Shown: positions 10,532-19,473 of the stretch, piece by piece
Position numbering within the stretch: position 1 is the first letter of the stretch
How the letters are laid out: the number at the start of each line of letters is the position of its first letter
NCBI RefSeq assembly: GCF_017814915.1
Contig: NZ_JAGIPZ010000002.1
Location: forward strand, 279,084-343,083
Source: Herbaspirillum sp. LeCh32-8
Lineage (GTDB): Bacteria > Pseudomonadota > Gammaproteobacteria > Burkholderiales > Burkholderiaceae_D
Reading direction: 5' to 3'
DNA length: 64,000 nucleotides
Notes under the pieces: generated by a model
Told to the model about the DNA's origin: nothing
The model's input: the letters and a program-made list of their open reading frames with translations, nothing else
Databases searched by the model: none
Position numbers and translations under genes: made by a program

Positions 10532-11365
10532 GTGAAGCAATATCTTGAGCTCTTGACCGACATCCTGGAGAACGGCGCCCAGAAAGGCGACCGCACCGGA
10601 ACCGGCACCACTTCTGTCTTCGGCCGTCAGATTCGCCACAACCTGGAGAAGGGCTTCCCCCTCCTGACCACGAAGAAGCTGCACTTCAAAAGTATTGCCA
10701 ATGAGCTAATTTGGTTCTTAAACGGCGATACGAACATCAAGTGGCTGAATGAGAACGGCGTCACCATCTGGAACGAGTGGGCGACCGAGGATGGAGAGCT
10801 GGGACCCGTATACGGCAAACAGTGGACCGCCTGGCCGACGAAGGATGGTGGCACCATCAACCAGATTGACTATGTCGTTGACGCCCTGAAGAACAACCCG
10901 AACAGCCGCCGCATCCTGTTCCATGGCTGGAACCCGGAATTCCTCCCCAACGAGCGCCAGAAGCCCCAGGACAACGCCAAGGAAGGCCGTATGGCTCTTC
11001 CCCCGTGTCACCTCCTGTATCAGTTCTACGTGGCTAACGGCAAGCTGTCGTCCCAGTTGTACATCCGCAGCTCGGACAGCTTCCTGGGCCTGCCGTACAA
11101 CATTGCGTCGTTAGCGCTGTTGACCCACATGCTGGCGCAGCAGTGCGACCTGGTGCCTCACGAAATCGTTGTGAGCATCGGCGACCTGCATGCGTATTCA
11201 AACCACATGTCCCAGATTCAGGAGCAACTGACGCGCGACACTCGTGCACTGCCGCAGTTGGTTATCAAGCGCAAGCCTGAATCCATCTACGACTACAAGT
11301 TTGAGGACTTCGAGATTGTCGGGTATGACCCGCATCCGTCGATTAAGGCGCCTATTGCTGTGTGA
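10532..11365 (+). CDS. thyA: Thymidylate synthase, island copy (replacement thyA)
   Basis: A complete 277-residue enzyme that converts dUMP and methylene-tetrahydrofolate to dTMP and dihydrofolate. It has DRTGTGT near the N-terminus, [23 protein letters not shown] for phosphate binding, the catalytic cysteine in [27 protein letters not shown], and a C-terminus ending [14 protein letters not shown]. It belongs to the common short form and is clearly different from the long native copy it replaces. The start is GTG at 10532, since the protein then opens with KQYLELL like other family members. It faces away from the left island end, has its own upstream region, and a strong terminator follows. 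Confidence 0.96.
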   Translation: MKQYLELLTDILENGAQKGDRTGTGTTSVFGRQIRHNLEKGFPLLTTKKLHFKSIANELIWFLNGDTNIKWLNENGVTIWNEWATEDGELGPVYGKQWTAWPTKDGGTINQIDYVVDALKNNPNSRRILFHGWNPEFLPNERQKPQDNAKEGRMALPPCHLLYQFYVANGKLSSQLYIRSSDSFLGLPYNIASLALLTHMLAQQCDLVPHEIVVSIGDLHAYSNHMSQIQEQLTRDTRALPQLVIKRKPESIYDYKFEDFEIVGYDPHPSIKAPIAV

Positions 11366-11386
11366 CGTAGGTGCTGGATAAAAATG

Positions 11387-11412
11387 AAAAGGAGGCTTCG
11401 GTCTCCTTTTTT
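11387..11412 (+). terminator. Terminator after island thyA
   Basis: AAAAGGAGGC-TTCG-GTCTCCTTTTTT has an 8-10 bp stem with a stable TTCG tetraloop and a six-T run, beginning 21 bp after the thyA stop. The A-run on the other strand could also end the converging minus-strand HEPN gene. Confidence 0.85.
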
Positions 11413-11433
11413 GTCGCTGATTTTCGCAAGCAC

Positions 11434-12171
11434 CTATTTGTAGACTTCTTCGGTCTTCATTTGAATTGAACCTGACAGTTTTTTTAGTGTGACCAACACA
11501 TGACGAAAGTACGTCGCGTCAATTTTTAGTTCCTCCCCTTGGTTGCCGCGACTTTTGTTGCCGGCCTTTTTGAGATATGAATCGTTGATGAGTCCACTGT
11601 TATGAACAATGATGTCGCGAGAAGCCTTTATTTCAAAGAAATCAGTCAGTAGGTCAGCATCCAACTCAATTGAAAGTACCTCGCCAGTTTTTCTCATGTA
11701 CTCGGCAGGTTTGGAATACATCAACTCTTCGCTCTTCATGATGGCGAACCGACGAATTACTTCCTCTCTGCTTTCTGTGCCCAAGAAAAGGTCTAGTGGA
11801 ACGCCGGTCTTGCCGTCGACTAAGAGACCAAGTTTCTTCGGGTGAGAAATTGCTACGAGAGCAATGCAGTCCTGAATGAAGGCCTCTACGCGAGAGACCA
11901 TTGAGATGATATTGGTTTCAAATATTCCACGGTCATGTTGAGAAGTGAATAGTGTGCCAATGTCTTTGTCGAGCCGCCGACTGAAGACAACCCCGCTACG
12001 TTTCGGTACTGAGTACCGCCTCTTTGCTTTGCTTTTTGACTCCAGTAGTAATTTCGCTTGAGACTTTAGTGAGGGCCTCAGAAGGTCTGTAAAAATCCAT
12101 GCATTGTTAAGGTATCGATAAAGGGCAATGTGCTTCCGATATATTCCTATCGAAACCGGGCTATCTCGCAT
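11434..12171 (-). CDS. HEPN-motif protein of unknown function
   Basis: A 245-residue, mostly helical protein not recognised by name. Near residues 180-190, FEIKASRDIIVHNSG contains R-D-x3-H, the Rx4-6H signature of HEPN ribonuclease and nucleotidyltransferase-partner domains, and FIQDCIALVAI upstream would be the packing helix. The start at 12171 has GGAG ten bases upstream. It lies 50 bp downstream of the ATPase/TOPRIM gene on the same strand, so they are probably one operon. HEPN proteins in such settings are often toxins or defence effectors. The HEPN call rests on the motif alone. Confidence 0.6.
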   Translation of the reverse strand: MRDSPVSIGIYRKHIALYRYLNNAWIFTDLLRPSLKSQAKLLLESKSKAKRRYSVPKRSGVVFSRRLDKDIGTLFTSQHDRGIFETNIISMVSRVEAFIQDCIALVAISHPKKLGLLVDGKTGVPLDLFLGTESREEVIRRFAIMKSEELMYSKPAEYMRKTGEVLSIELDADLLTDFFEIKASRDIIVHNSGLINDSYLKKAGNKSRGNQGEELKIDATYFRHVLVTLKKLSGSIQMKTEEVYK

Positions 12172-12220
12172 GGTTCATAACTCCGTAGGCTGCGATGTTC
12201 ATAAAGTATCCAACCCCAGG

Positions 12221-13903
12221 TCATATCAGATGAATCGCCTCAAGCGGCCGCGCTTTTAGGAACACTGTCGGCGTCATTGGGTTAAAAGTATGCTTATCAG
12301 CCCGCTCGGAAGTTTGAATAGAATTTCTGGCCTTTGCCAACATATCTTTGCCTCGACGTTGTGATGCTGGAAGAGGAATTTCTTTACTCATTAAATCCGT
12401 TGCGCTCGGAGCTTTGTCGCGATTGTTCTTGTAGTGTTGCTGTACTACTTCGCTTCGCTTCTGAATGAATGTCGCAACCAAGTCGTTGTGCGAACCTTTT
12501 GCGAGGTCATCTAACCACTTTACGACTGCGGCAATATCCGCCTGCAGTAGCGTAGCCAGATGCTCCGGATTCAGGAAGTAGCTTTCAACATCGCTACCTT
12601 CTGTAATGAATGGCGTGGCGCCTACTGCAAGGATTTTCTTCGATACTTCCGAAACTTCTTGGTCAGTCATAAAATCACGGTCACGATGGATAACTATTTT
12701 TGTCCCAGGATATTCTGCGTGAAGAAATTCAGCCAATATCAATGCAGAATCTAGTCGACTAGATGTTCTGTAGCTATAGAACAAGGTTTCCTTCTCTGAA
12801 AAGCCATTCGCGAATACGAGCGTTCGGATGAACGAAAGAATCGTATCTTCAGTAAGAAACACTGTCTTAATATGGCCTGCGCGGATTTTGTCAAAATTAT
12901 CAATCGCGCCAAGGTCTAGCAGAATCGGGAGGATATCTGGTGCTATACCTTGCTGGAAAACCTTTCCTTCTTTGAGCCAAACGAAATTTGAATCCTCATA
13001 TAGCGATTCAACAAGATGTCGACTGTGTGTTGATATCAAAATCTTCGTTGCCGTCTCTTGGGCGACTAGCCTTAAGGCCGCTGCAAGTAGGACTTGATTG
13101 TCTGGGTGAAGATGTGAATCCGGCTCGTCTAAGAGCAGTAGTTTTGGAGCCCAGAGAGTGACATATGCAAATATCTGAAGAGCCTGAAGGACACCAGTCC
13201 CAACTAATTCTAGTGGTCGTCTACCAGCCGGTCCGGTTGTGGACACCCAGACCTCGATGTAGATATCGCTCTTCTTATCAAAATTGACCAGAAGGTAGAA
13301 GTTCGGAAACAGTAAACGCATCCGTTGGACTAAAAGCGTCATTAGGTCACGCTCTTTGATGATGAGGAGGACGTTTCGGAGGTAGAGATTGGCATCGCCG
13401 CTAGCAACTCCTCGCCGAACTACGCTCTCTGAACGAAACTGCTCAACCTGTGGAATTCCTGCCAGTCCAGGAACATAGATGGTAAACATCGCATCGGCGT
13501 TTGCCATGGCTTGTCCAAGCTTTGTCGCGCCCGTTCTGACGCAGCCAACGTTTCCTTCGTTTCGTCCGCGATATATCCGAATTAGATGAGCCAGTTCTGC
13601 ATTGTCTTCGGGGAAGCGCGCCTTGATTTCAAGAAAACCAAAATGACTTTGGTTTGAATATGGAGCGCCATGGCGTAAGTGTTCGAACTGTCGTGCAGGG
13701 CAAAAGAGAAGTGAGTCCTGTGGAAACGTCTGCTTCTCTGCCATTTTCGCTGCAATCGCTGCAGCTATAGAAAAGTGAATCCCTTGCAGAACACTGCTTT
13801 TCCCAGAATTGTTTCCCCCAACTAAAACGTTGATGCCTCGTAATTGAATTTCGGCTTTCTGTACCTTCTTGAAGCTTTCTAGCCTCAATGACGTCAATTC
13901 CAT
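12221..13903 (-). CDS. OLD-like ATPase with C-terminal TOPRIM-type nuclease domain
   Basis: A 560-residue protein with an ABC/SMC-like ATPase: Walker A GGNNSGKSS at 29-37, Walker B LLLLDEPDSHLHP at 255-267, H-loop STHSRH at 291-296. A second domain follows with TOPRIM-like acids, E352 in FLTEDT and DRD at 407-410 in IVIHRDRDF, then EGSDVESYFLN. This is the OLD-family layout; the last motif also recalls DUF4435, the AriB half of the PARIS system, so a fused PARIS-like protein is an alternative. Such proteins are anti-phage nucleases or sensors. I chose the ATG at 13903, not 13909, because AAAAGGGA then has proper spacing. It leads a two-gene operon with the HEPN gene. Confidence 0.82.
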   Translation of the reverse strand: MELTSLRLESFKKVQKAEIQLRGINVLVGGNNSGKSSVLQGIHFSIAAAIAAKMAEKQTFPQDSLLFCPARQFEHLRHGAPYSNQSHFGFLEIKARFPEDNAELAHLIRIYRGRNEGNVGCVRTGATKLGQAMANADAMFTIYVPGLAGIPQVEQFRSESVVRRGVASGDANLYLRNVLLIIKERDLMTLLVQRMRLLFPNFYLLVNFDKKSDIYIEVWVSTTGPAGRRPLELVGTGVLQALQIFAYVTLWAPKLLLLDEPDSHLHPDNQVLLAAALRLVAQETATKILISTHSRHLVESLYEDSNFVWLKEGKVFQQGIAPDILPILLDLGAIDNFDKIRAGHIKTVFLTEDTILSFIRTLVFANGFSEKETLFYSYRTSSRLDSALILAEFLHAEYPGTKIVIHRDRDFMTDQEVSEVSKKILAVGATPFITEGSDVESYFLNPEHLATLLQADIAAVVKWLDDLAKGSHNDLVATFIQKRSEVVQQHYKNNRDKAPSATDLMSKEIPLPASQRRGKDMLAKARNSIQTSERADKHTFNPMTPTVFLKARPLEAIHLI

Positions 13904-14015
13904 TGCCATCCCTTTTTCTTGTGTTTTTGGTACCCCTATGTAAAAAATATCATAGTTTCATCTACCCTTCGTAGCTAATCTATCGCACTGGCGTGAACAA
14001 AAAGGGGATATGAGA

Positions 14016-14516
14016 ATGAATAAAGACTTGAGTGCGCAGGATTTTGAATTGCTCAAGGGGGAATTGGTCATCGCTTTGGGTGAGGCTGTGTGGGCTTTCT
14101 CACTTGTTGAAAAACAGTCGTATTTCTATATCAAGGCATTCTCCGAACTGCCTATGCTTCAGATACTGGCAGGCCAATCATTTGGTGCGCGAGTTAAGGC
14201 AATTGGCTACTTGGTTCAGGCTGGTTCGTGTGAGGACTACCACCGGAACAAGATTAAGAAATTGTTCGAAGATGCGTTGAAACTTGCCAAACGGCGAAAT
14301 GTGCTAGTCCACAGTCCTTGGAGCATATGGATTGACCCGCGGTCAACGGAGTTGCGAGACCATGTGCAAGATGCAAAACAGCTTGAGAATGTGAATTTGG
14401 AATCGGTACGCTCATTTGCAACGGAGGCGCGCGAACTAGCTGAGCTACTTGCCTTGGCACTAGCTGAAGTTCGGAAATGGAACTATCCGGAAAATGAGCC
14501 AAAGGTGCTGCGGTAG
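14016..14516 (+). CDS. Small HEPN-motif protein
   Basis: A 166-residue helical protein transcribed divergently from the ATPase/TOPRIM gene. KRRNVLVHSPWSI near residues 95-107 contains R-N-x3-H, a good HEPN RNase signature, after a helical region (GEAVWAFSLVEKQSYFYIKAF). The ATG at 14016 is preferred because AAAGGGG lies 8 bp upstream; the ATG at 14010 would be too close. With the protein at 11434 it places HEPN motifs on both sides of the ATPase. No family name recognised. Confidence 0.6.
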   Translation: MNKDLSAQDFELLKGELVIALGEAVWAFSLVEKQSYFYIKAFSELPMLQILAGQSFGARVKAIGYLVQAGSCEDYHRNKIKKLFEDALKLAKRRNVLVHSPWSIWIDPRSTELRDHVQDAKQLENVNLESVRSFATEARELAELLALALAEVRKWNYPENEPKVLR

Positions 14517-14517
14517 G

Positions 14518-14988
14518 CTACGCAGGCCGGCACATGCTGACCCAGCGCTGCAGGTCGCCGTACTGGTGCATATCAAGCGCCAAAGCACTATCTCGGGCGA
14601 GCATGCTGGCGAAGCGTGCGAGAGTTTTCTCGGTGGAAGAGCCGATTCCCTCAACCCCGAGCATTCCTGGTTCTCCGGAATCTGCCAGGACTCGGCGTCC
14701 ATTGCCATCTATGAAGCTGGCTGGGGAGAGTTGCTCGGCCTTGTCAGGGGAGTGAGCGGCCTCGCTCGCTAGCGCAATCCAGCGGCTCAGGTCGTCAAAT
14801 TGCTGGCCGTTGAGTACGCCGGCGGTCCAGTCCGAAAGGTGAGACGCGAAAAGCGCCAAAATCAATTCGGTCGTGGACCCCATTCCCTCGCGCCCGTCCA
14901 TCCCTGGCTGCCCCGACTTGGTCAGCACTCTACGGCCATTCCGGTCGATGAAGCTTTCTGCGGGAAACACGCCGTCTTTCCTGTTCAT
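14518..14988 (-). CDS. Small protein built from two tandem repeats, unknown function
   Basis: A 156-residue protein with AAAGGAG eight bases before the ATG. It consists of two units of about 63 residues. Each opens SFID-x-NGRRVL, continues SG-x-PGM-x-G-x-EG-x-GS-x-TE, then FAS-x-L and ends with DL-x-RW. The copies differ at roughly half the positions, so the duplication is old and both halves are under selection. There is no signal peptide or TM segment. It converges on the small HEPN gene with only 1 bp between the two stop codons. I recognise no family. Confidence 0.6.
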   Translation of the reverse strand: MNRKDGVFPAESFIDRNGRRVLTKSGQPGMDGREGMGSTTELILALFASHLSDWTAGVLNGQQFDDLSRWIALASEAAHSPDKAEQLSPASFIDGNGRRVLADSGEPGMLGVEGIGSSTEKTLARFASMLARDSALALDMHQYGDLQRWVSMCRPA

Positions 14989-15378
14989 CTTCGCAGCTCC
15001 TTTGATTTTTTCTTGAGGCTCAAAAACGCCAAAAATTGTATCAGAGGAAACTGCGAAAATTGGTGTAACATTAAAATAAGGCTCGTGTTTAAAATAGAAA
15101 AGTAGTATATGAAAAGTTTAGCAAAGGTTTTGTATTTTTATGCCGATATGTCTGCATAAAAACACCGTATATATGGGGTGTAAAGGCATATTTTGCAAAA
15201 TTTATACTGCTGAATATTTTATACGAGGTATAGTATTTATCTCGTGTTTGTAATTGCTTAACTCGAGATATTTAAATTATGACTCGCATTTAATTTGTTG
15301 AGAAAACGCAACAATTCAATTTCTGTAAAAGAATTAAAAACTGGCTAATTCGACTCAACAAAAATTGTGTCAGCAGGC
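14989..15378. other. AT-rich intergenic region
   Basis: About 390 bp, among the most AT-rich DNA in the window, with many A/T runs between 15010 and 15370. It separates the start of the repeat protein gene from the end of the HipB-like gene, so it must hold the promoter of the former. No gene or strong hairpin is visible. Such DNA is a typical H-NS/MvaT-type silencer target. Confidence 0.5.
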
Positions 15379-15726
15379 CTAAAAATCCAGCTCTTTGAGT
15401 TCTGCTGCAGATAGGTCTCGTGTGCGCTGTGTCGATTCCCGAGCACGCAGAAGAATGAGCGCCGGGTCGGACTCCAGAATCAGACTGGCAAATGTGGCGC
15501 CTGGCGCAATCGCATCTAGGTACCGTAGCACCTGTCCAATGGCCAAGCCGGGGTCGCCCTTCTCTATGCGGTAGGCCGTATTGCGCGATATTCCCGCACG
15601 CAGGGCCGCATCGGCCTGCTTCATCCTTCGCGCGTGACGCAAACGAGCAAGACGCTCCCCGAGGTGGACCAACTTTTGTTTGAGGTTCGGGTGCGCGGTG
15701 AGCATCACTGATTGCCGTACTTTCAT
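15379..15726 (-). CDS. HipB-like XRE-family DNA-binding protein (probable antitoxin)
   Basis: A 115-residue protein whose middle is a helix-turn-helix of the Cro/C1 type: LGERLARLRHARRMKQADAA, then ISRNTAYRIEKGDPG. By its place after the HipA-like kinase it should bind DNA, repress the operon and neutralise HipA. The gene order is reversed from classical hipBA, where hipB comes first. The start at 15726 has no clear Shine-Dalgarno; 15705 is an alternative that still keeps the whole HTH. The 75-bp gap after hipA could hold an internal promoter. Confidence 0.8.
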   Translation of the reverse strand: MKVRQSVMLTAHPNLKQKLVHLGERLARLRHARRMKQADAALRAGISRNTAYRIEKGDPGLAIGQVLRYLDAIAPGATFASLILESDPALILLRARESTQRTRDLSAAELKELDF

Positions 15727-15801
15727 GTTCGTTTAATCAATCGCTATGCCATTAAGGTTCGATTTAACGAGCATGCTTGTCTCAGTTATCGCAGCCACGT
15801 C

Positions 15802-17229
15802 TCAGCTGTTTTCCAGTCCCGCCGAGGGCGTGTCATCCCAGCCGTCGACACGCGGCAGCCCTTGCGGCATCTCTACCATCAGGTCGGCCAGCTTGTGTCG
15901 TAGGCGGGGTGGCGCTCCTATGAGCCTATGCGCTTGCATGGCCGCATAGGTCGCAATACTGCCAACGAGCTCCCGTTCGGGGGCGGTGTAGTCGGCGACA
16001 TTCACGAGCGTCGGCGCCAGGTCCTTGATTGCTGTCGCCATCTTGGCTAATTCGTGCATCAGCTCCCCGTCCGTAATGCCTGCGACTGCAGCGAAACTGA
16101 GCAAGTCTGCTTCGCCAACCTGGTGCCCCAGGAACTGGTCCCCGAATGCCATCGCCATCTCCTGGAGCATCTTCTCGCCATACACCTGGACTGATACCAG
16201 GTCATAGAACGGCGCCGGCATAATGCCGCGGGCGGACTGTCGGAACGAGATGTTCTTGCCATGCGCGTCCGAGTTGCCAATCATCAGGTTGAACAGAGCC
16301 CATCGAACAATAGTCATCTTGGCGGCCGACGCATCCTCAAAAAGTGGCGCCAATCCGAAGACCTTCTCAAAGCTGACTCCGTACCGCCGCTCAGGGGGCC
16401 GGTCGTCATGCCCCCCGAGACATTCGTATTTTCTCCAGCTGGGCATATCCAATGCTTGGCATGCGTCGATGATGTGCGTCCTGCCGACCTTTCCTGGCTG
16501 CAGCACGTCGACGCCCGGAGCGTATGTCCGGTCGAAGCGCTCAATGAGCAAGACCGCCTCTGGGACTCGGTGGATTTGGACACGAGGCACGTCAAGGCCA
16601 ACAGCCGCTGCTAAGGACATGCAGAAGTGTTCGTTGGCGACCAGGTATGGAGTTCTTTGCCTTTGAGGTTCTGGTTTCAACAGGTGGGTTGAAGTGAGTG
16701 AGCCACCGGCCAAGAACAGTCTTCCGTCGTGCCAAATGACTTGGAGCTTGTCCTGAACGCCCGCTAGTGACTGGTACCAAACACCGTCCCACTGCGCAAA
16801 CGGGATGCACCGGTGGCGCGCTTGGATGCGCTCTGAAAGCTCTTCATCGTCGATTTTCCGGAGAAATGGAGCTTGAGCCGCTGGCAGAGCAGCCGTACCG
16901 CTGTGAAAGAAGAAGCTTGCGGCGCCGGCCGGTTCGGCACCAAAAAGGCGGCCCATGGCGAACAAGTTGTCGGCGCTCAGTCGACTGTATTTCATTACCG
17001 CCATTCGAGCATCGCCTTCGGGCAGTAAGTTTTCGACGAAGCCGTAAGTCGCTCGCCATTTGAATCCTTCCGCAGTCAAGCCAAAGTGCGGCGACAGAGG
17101 GAATGACTCGGTGGATGCCTGCCAATGTGGGTAGTAATAGAAGTCGAAAGCCGAGCGATGTAGTTCGCAACGAATGTTCCCGATTGCCTGTGCATAGCTG
17201 GTGACCAAGAGATGGCGTATCGCGCTCAT
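15802..17229 (-). CDS. HipA-like serine/threonine kinase toxin
   Basis: A 475-residue HipA-family kinase. The N-terminal subdomain ends in SLAGVQDK (154-161), the phosphate-binding loop region; HLLKPE carries the ATP lysine (K185); GNSDAHGKN (318-326) is the catalytic loop and FYDL (341-344) holds the metal-binding aspartate. All active-site residues look intact. HipA phosphorylates translation factors (GltX in E. coli) and causes dormancy. The start at 17229 overlaps the stop of the upstream fic gene as ATGA, so translation is coupled. The link to two Fic proteins in one operon is unusual. Confidence 0.88.
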   Translation of the reverse strand: MSAIRHLLVTSYAQAIGNIRCELHRSAFDFYYYPHWQASTESFPLSPHFGLTAEGFKWRATYGFVENLLPEGDARMAVMKYSRLSADNLFAMGRLFGAEPAGAASFFFHSGTAALPAAQAPFLRKIDDEELSERIQARHRCIPFAQWDGVWYQSLAGVQDKLQVIWHDGRLFLAGGSLTSTHLLKPEPQRQRTPYLVANEHFCMSLAAAVGLDVPRVQIHRVPEAVLLIERFDRTYAPGVDVLQPGKVGRTHIIDACQALDMPSWRKYECLGGHDDRPPERRYGVSFEKVFGLAPLFEDASAAKMTIVRWALFNLMIGNSDAHGKNISFRQSARGIMPAPFYDLVSVQVYGEKMLQEMAMAFGDQFLGHQVGEADLLSFAAVAGITDGELMHELAKMATAIKDLAPTLVNVADYTAPERELVGSIATYAAMQAHRLIGAPPRLRHKLADLMVEMPQGLPRVDGWDDTPSAGLENS

Positions 17230-18428
17230 GGTCTCTCCAGGTGCCAAATCCCGGCATAGCGTTCGGACGACCGGCGATACGACCATTCGAAGATATCTGC
17301 CGCGATGGAGGCGTCTCCAAACTCGTAGAAGCCTAGCATCGCCATCATGTAGTCGTGGACGTCGATATCGATGAATGCAATGGGGGCGCAGCGTGCCTTC
17401 ACGAGCGGGATGTTCGCCACCACGCGACTAGCCTGCTTATTTCCCTCGATGAACACCTGCAGGTAGGCAATGTGCAGCCATAAAAAGAATGCGGCCTCTA
17501 TGGGATTCCGGATTTCAGCTGACTGCGCGCATGCGAGCGCCAGCATCGCATCGATGTCTGGCACTCTGCGCAATGGCCGATACCGGGATTTTCCAACTTG
17601 CGTATGGACCGTTCTTGTACGCCCGAGATGGCGCGTGGACAGCATATCCTTCATGATTTGCACATGCGAGTTTCGGATGAAATCGATGGATAGTGGCCAC
17701 TTTCGTCCGTATCGCAAGACCATCTTGATAGCGTCAGCGTTCGATACCAGAACCGCCTCGTCTCGCCATCCCGGGGCATCTTCTTCAAGTATCTTCTTGG
17801 CCTCCTCAAGCGACATTCGTTCGCGCTCCAGACGGCATGATGCCCATGAGAACTCCAGGACAAACTTATCCATGACCAGCGTGGGCATGAAGTATTCCTG
17901 GGCTGCACGCTGTTCACCAAGCGCAGCCAACTCCTCAGCCACTCCAGGTGGGAGCAATGAATCCACATTCGGACGATACTGTTTCAGGAGCTCCGGCCGA
18001 TAGCTAGTAACTGGACGCTCCTCCCAGGGTTGGTCCAACGCAGCGAATAGCCTCTTCGCGGCCAGACTCCAAATTGGGTGCTCCTCATTCTTCATTGGGG
18101 GCATTCCGATACGCGTATGGGTTACGGCTTCTTGAGCCCGAACCTTATCGAGCACAATGTCTACCCGAGTTTTCACCGCTGGCTTCGCCGGCTCAAACAG
18201 TGAGCCCACCGCCTTTGACGCTGCCTCAGGGACGACGAGTACCTCTAGGTGCGCGCCATCCAGAAGTGCCAACAAGGTCGACACGTTGCAATCTTCCTGG
18301 CCAGCCAGTACACGGTGCACGACCGCTGGTGTGAGACCCGAGCGTGCAACGATGCTTTCTTCGCTAATGCCGTGCTGTTCCATGAAGGCCTGGACGGATG
18401 AGGCAATGTCTCCTGTTGTTCTCACCAT
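17226..18428 (-). CDS. XRE-Fic protein with degenerate Fic motif (Fic2)
   Basis: A 400-residue protein with an N-terminal HTH (about residues 8-65, HGISEESIVARSGLTPAVVH) and a C-terminal Fic fold. The core reads QVFIEGNKQASR (324-335) where HPFx(D/E)GN(G/K)R is expected: the catalytic histidine is Q324 and the first arginine is Q332, but the acidic residue E328 and the GNK anion loop are kept. SCRLE (197-201) fits the inhibitory (S/T)xxxE helix. So it looks unable to catalyse AMP or phosphate transfer itself. ATG at 18428 is chosen because it sits 2 bp after the stop of the first fic gene; 18458 is possible. Confidence 0.8.
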   Translation of the reverse strand: MVRTTGDIASSVQAFMEQHGISEESIVARSGLTPAVVHRVLAGQEDCNVSTLLALLDGAHLEVLVVPEAASKAVGSLFEPAKPAVKTRVDIVLDKVRAQEAVTHTRIGMPPMKNEEHPIWSLAAKRLFAALDQPWEERPVTSYRPELLKQYRPNVDSLLPPGVAEELAALGEQRAAQEYFMPTLVMDKFVLEFSWASCRLERERMSLEEAKKILEEDAPGWRDEAVLVSNADAIKMVLRYGRKWPLSIDFIRNSHVQIMKDMLSTRHLGRTRTVHTQVGKSRYRPLRRVPDIDAMLALACAQSAEIRNPIEAAFFLWLHIAYLQVFIEGNKQASRVVANIPLVKARCAPIAFIDIDVHDYMMAMLGFYEFGDASIAADIFEWSYRRSSERYAGIWHLERP

Positions 18429-18430
18429 AT

Positions 18431-19471
18431 TTAGCGTCGTTTCAACTCGGGATTCCATATGCCTTCGAGGCAAAAGCCAGGATATCGCCGGGCAGATTGC
18501 ATATAGGCCCAAGTGAACAGGTCCGCTGCAATTGATGTATCTCTGAACTCATAGAAGCCGACCTTAGCTTTCTGGTAGTCGATTTTGTCCACGTTGACGA
18601 AGGTGATAGGTACAAGGCCGGCCTTCAGCAACGGGATGTTCATGGCAGCGCGGCTCGTGCGATGGTTGGCCGTATCGAAGGGATGTAGATACGCCAGATG
18701 CAGCCACAGGAAGAAGGCGGCCTCGATGGGATTGCTAATGGCACATGCTTTCTGGATGAGTATGTCCATCATCTCCGCTAACATGAACGCATCGCTAAGA
18801 GGGAAATACTGGCTGCCAGGAATGTTGGTGGCGTGCTTGCGGAAGTCGCTTTTGCTACTCGGGTCGAAGTGACCTTCAATATGTTGCGAATTTATTGTCA
18901 GGATTCTGTCGCAGGTCAGGTCGAGACCATCATTCCACCAAATCAGATTGTTATGGACAATGAAGTGATTCAGCACATCAAGAGTGTCCAAATCATGTCG
19001 CAGTTCTTTTGACGAGAGCACTTTCCGAGCACCATAGCGTGACAAACTGCTACCTCTCAGGCGAGTGCCGCCCCAGATAAAGTCCATCATGAACAAGTCG
19101 CCCACGTCTTCATCGGTGTCACGACGGCCTACGGCGGCAGTTGATGCCTGCAAGAGTTCGTGCGCCAACTCCGGTGGCAACATGAAGCTGACGTTCGGCT
19201 GGTACTCGTTGAGGAACCGGTGATTATATTTAACAGCTTCTCTCTCATCGAGAGGGGTAGCAAGGCGTTCGAATAGTGCTTCTGAAGCTGCTGACCAGAC
19301 TATGTCACGCTCAGTGCCTCTGGCGCCACTGAGTTGACGAAGGGAGTTTTGCCGGCCAATGCGAAGCAGCGACCGCAGGCCCAGGTCAATTGCCTCTTTT
19401 CTGGTTTTTATGCCGCACTCACGTTGGACATCTGCCATGAGGCCCACGTCGATTTCGATATTCGTGCGCAT
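18431..19471 (-). CDS. VapB-Fic fusion protein (Fic1)
   Basis: A 346-residue protein. Residues 1-50 (MRTNIEID, then IKTRKEAIDLGLRSLLRIGRQ) match the VapB-type antitoxin DNA-binding domain. The rest is a Fic domain whose core is HPFDTANHRTSR (263-274). The catalytic histidine, N269 and both arginines are present, but the acidic residue is T267 and the first glycine is A268, nearer to the Doc pattern. In the place of the inhibitory helix it has WGGTRLRG (133-140), with arginine (R139) where glutamate is expected. It is clearly a paralogue of the next gene (shared NPIEAAFFLWLH). An antitoxin domain fused to a possibly active Fic is unusual. Confidence 0.8.
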   Translation of the reverse strand: MRTNIEIDVGLMADVQRECGIKTRKEAIDLGLRSLLRIGRQNSLRQLSGARGTERDIVWSAASEALFERLATPLDEREAVKYNHRFLNEYQPNVSFMLPPELAHELLQASTAAVGRRDTDEDVGDLFMMDFIWGGTRLRGSSLSRYGARKVLSSKELRHDLDTLDVLNHFIVHNNLIWWNDGLDLTCDRILTINSQHIEGHFDPSSKSDFRKHATNIPGSQYFPLSDAFMLAEMMDILIQKACAISNPIEAAFFLWLHLAYLHPFDTANHRTSRAAMNIPLLKAGLVPITFVNVDKIDYQKAKVGFYEFRDTSIAADLFTWAYMQSARRYPGFCLEGIWNPELKRR

Positions 19472-19473
19472 GT

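Noticed and set aside
13960..13975. TCTACCCTTCGTAG as a further copy of the XRE operator
   Set aside because: The spacing between half sites is 2 bp shorter than in the three real copies and the arms are not complete.
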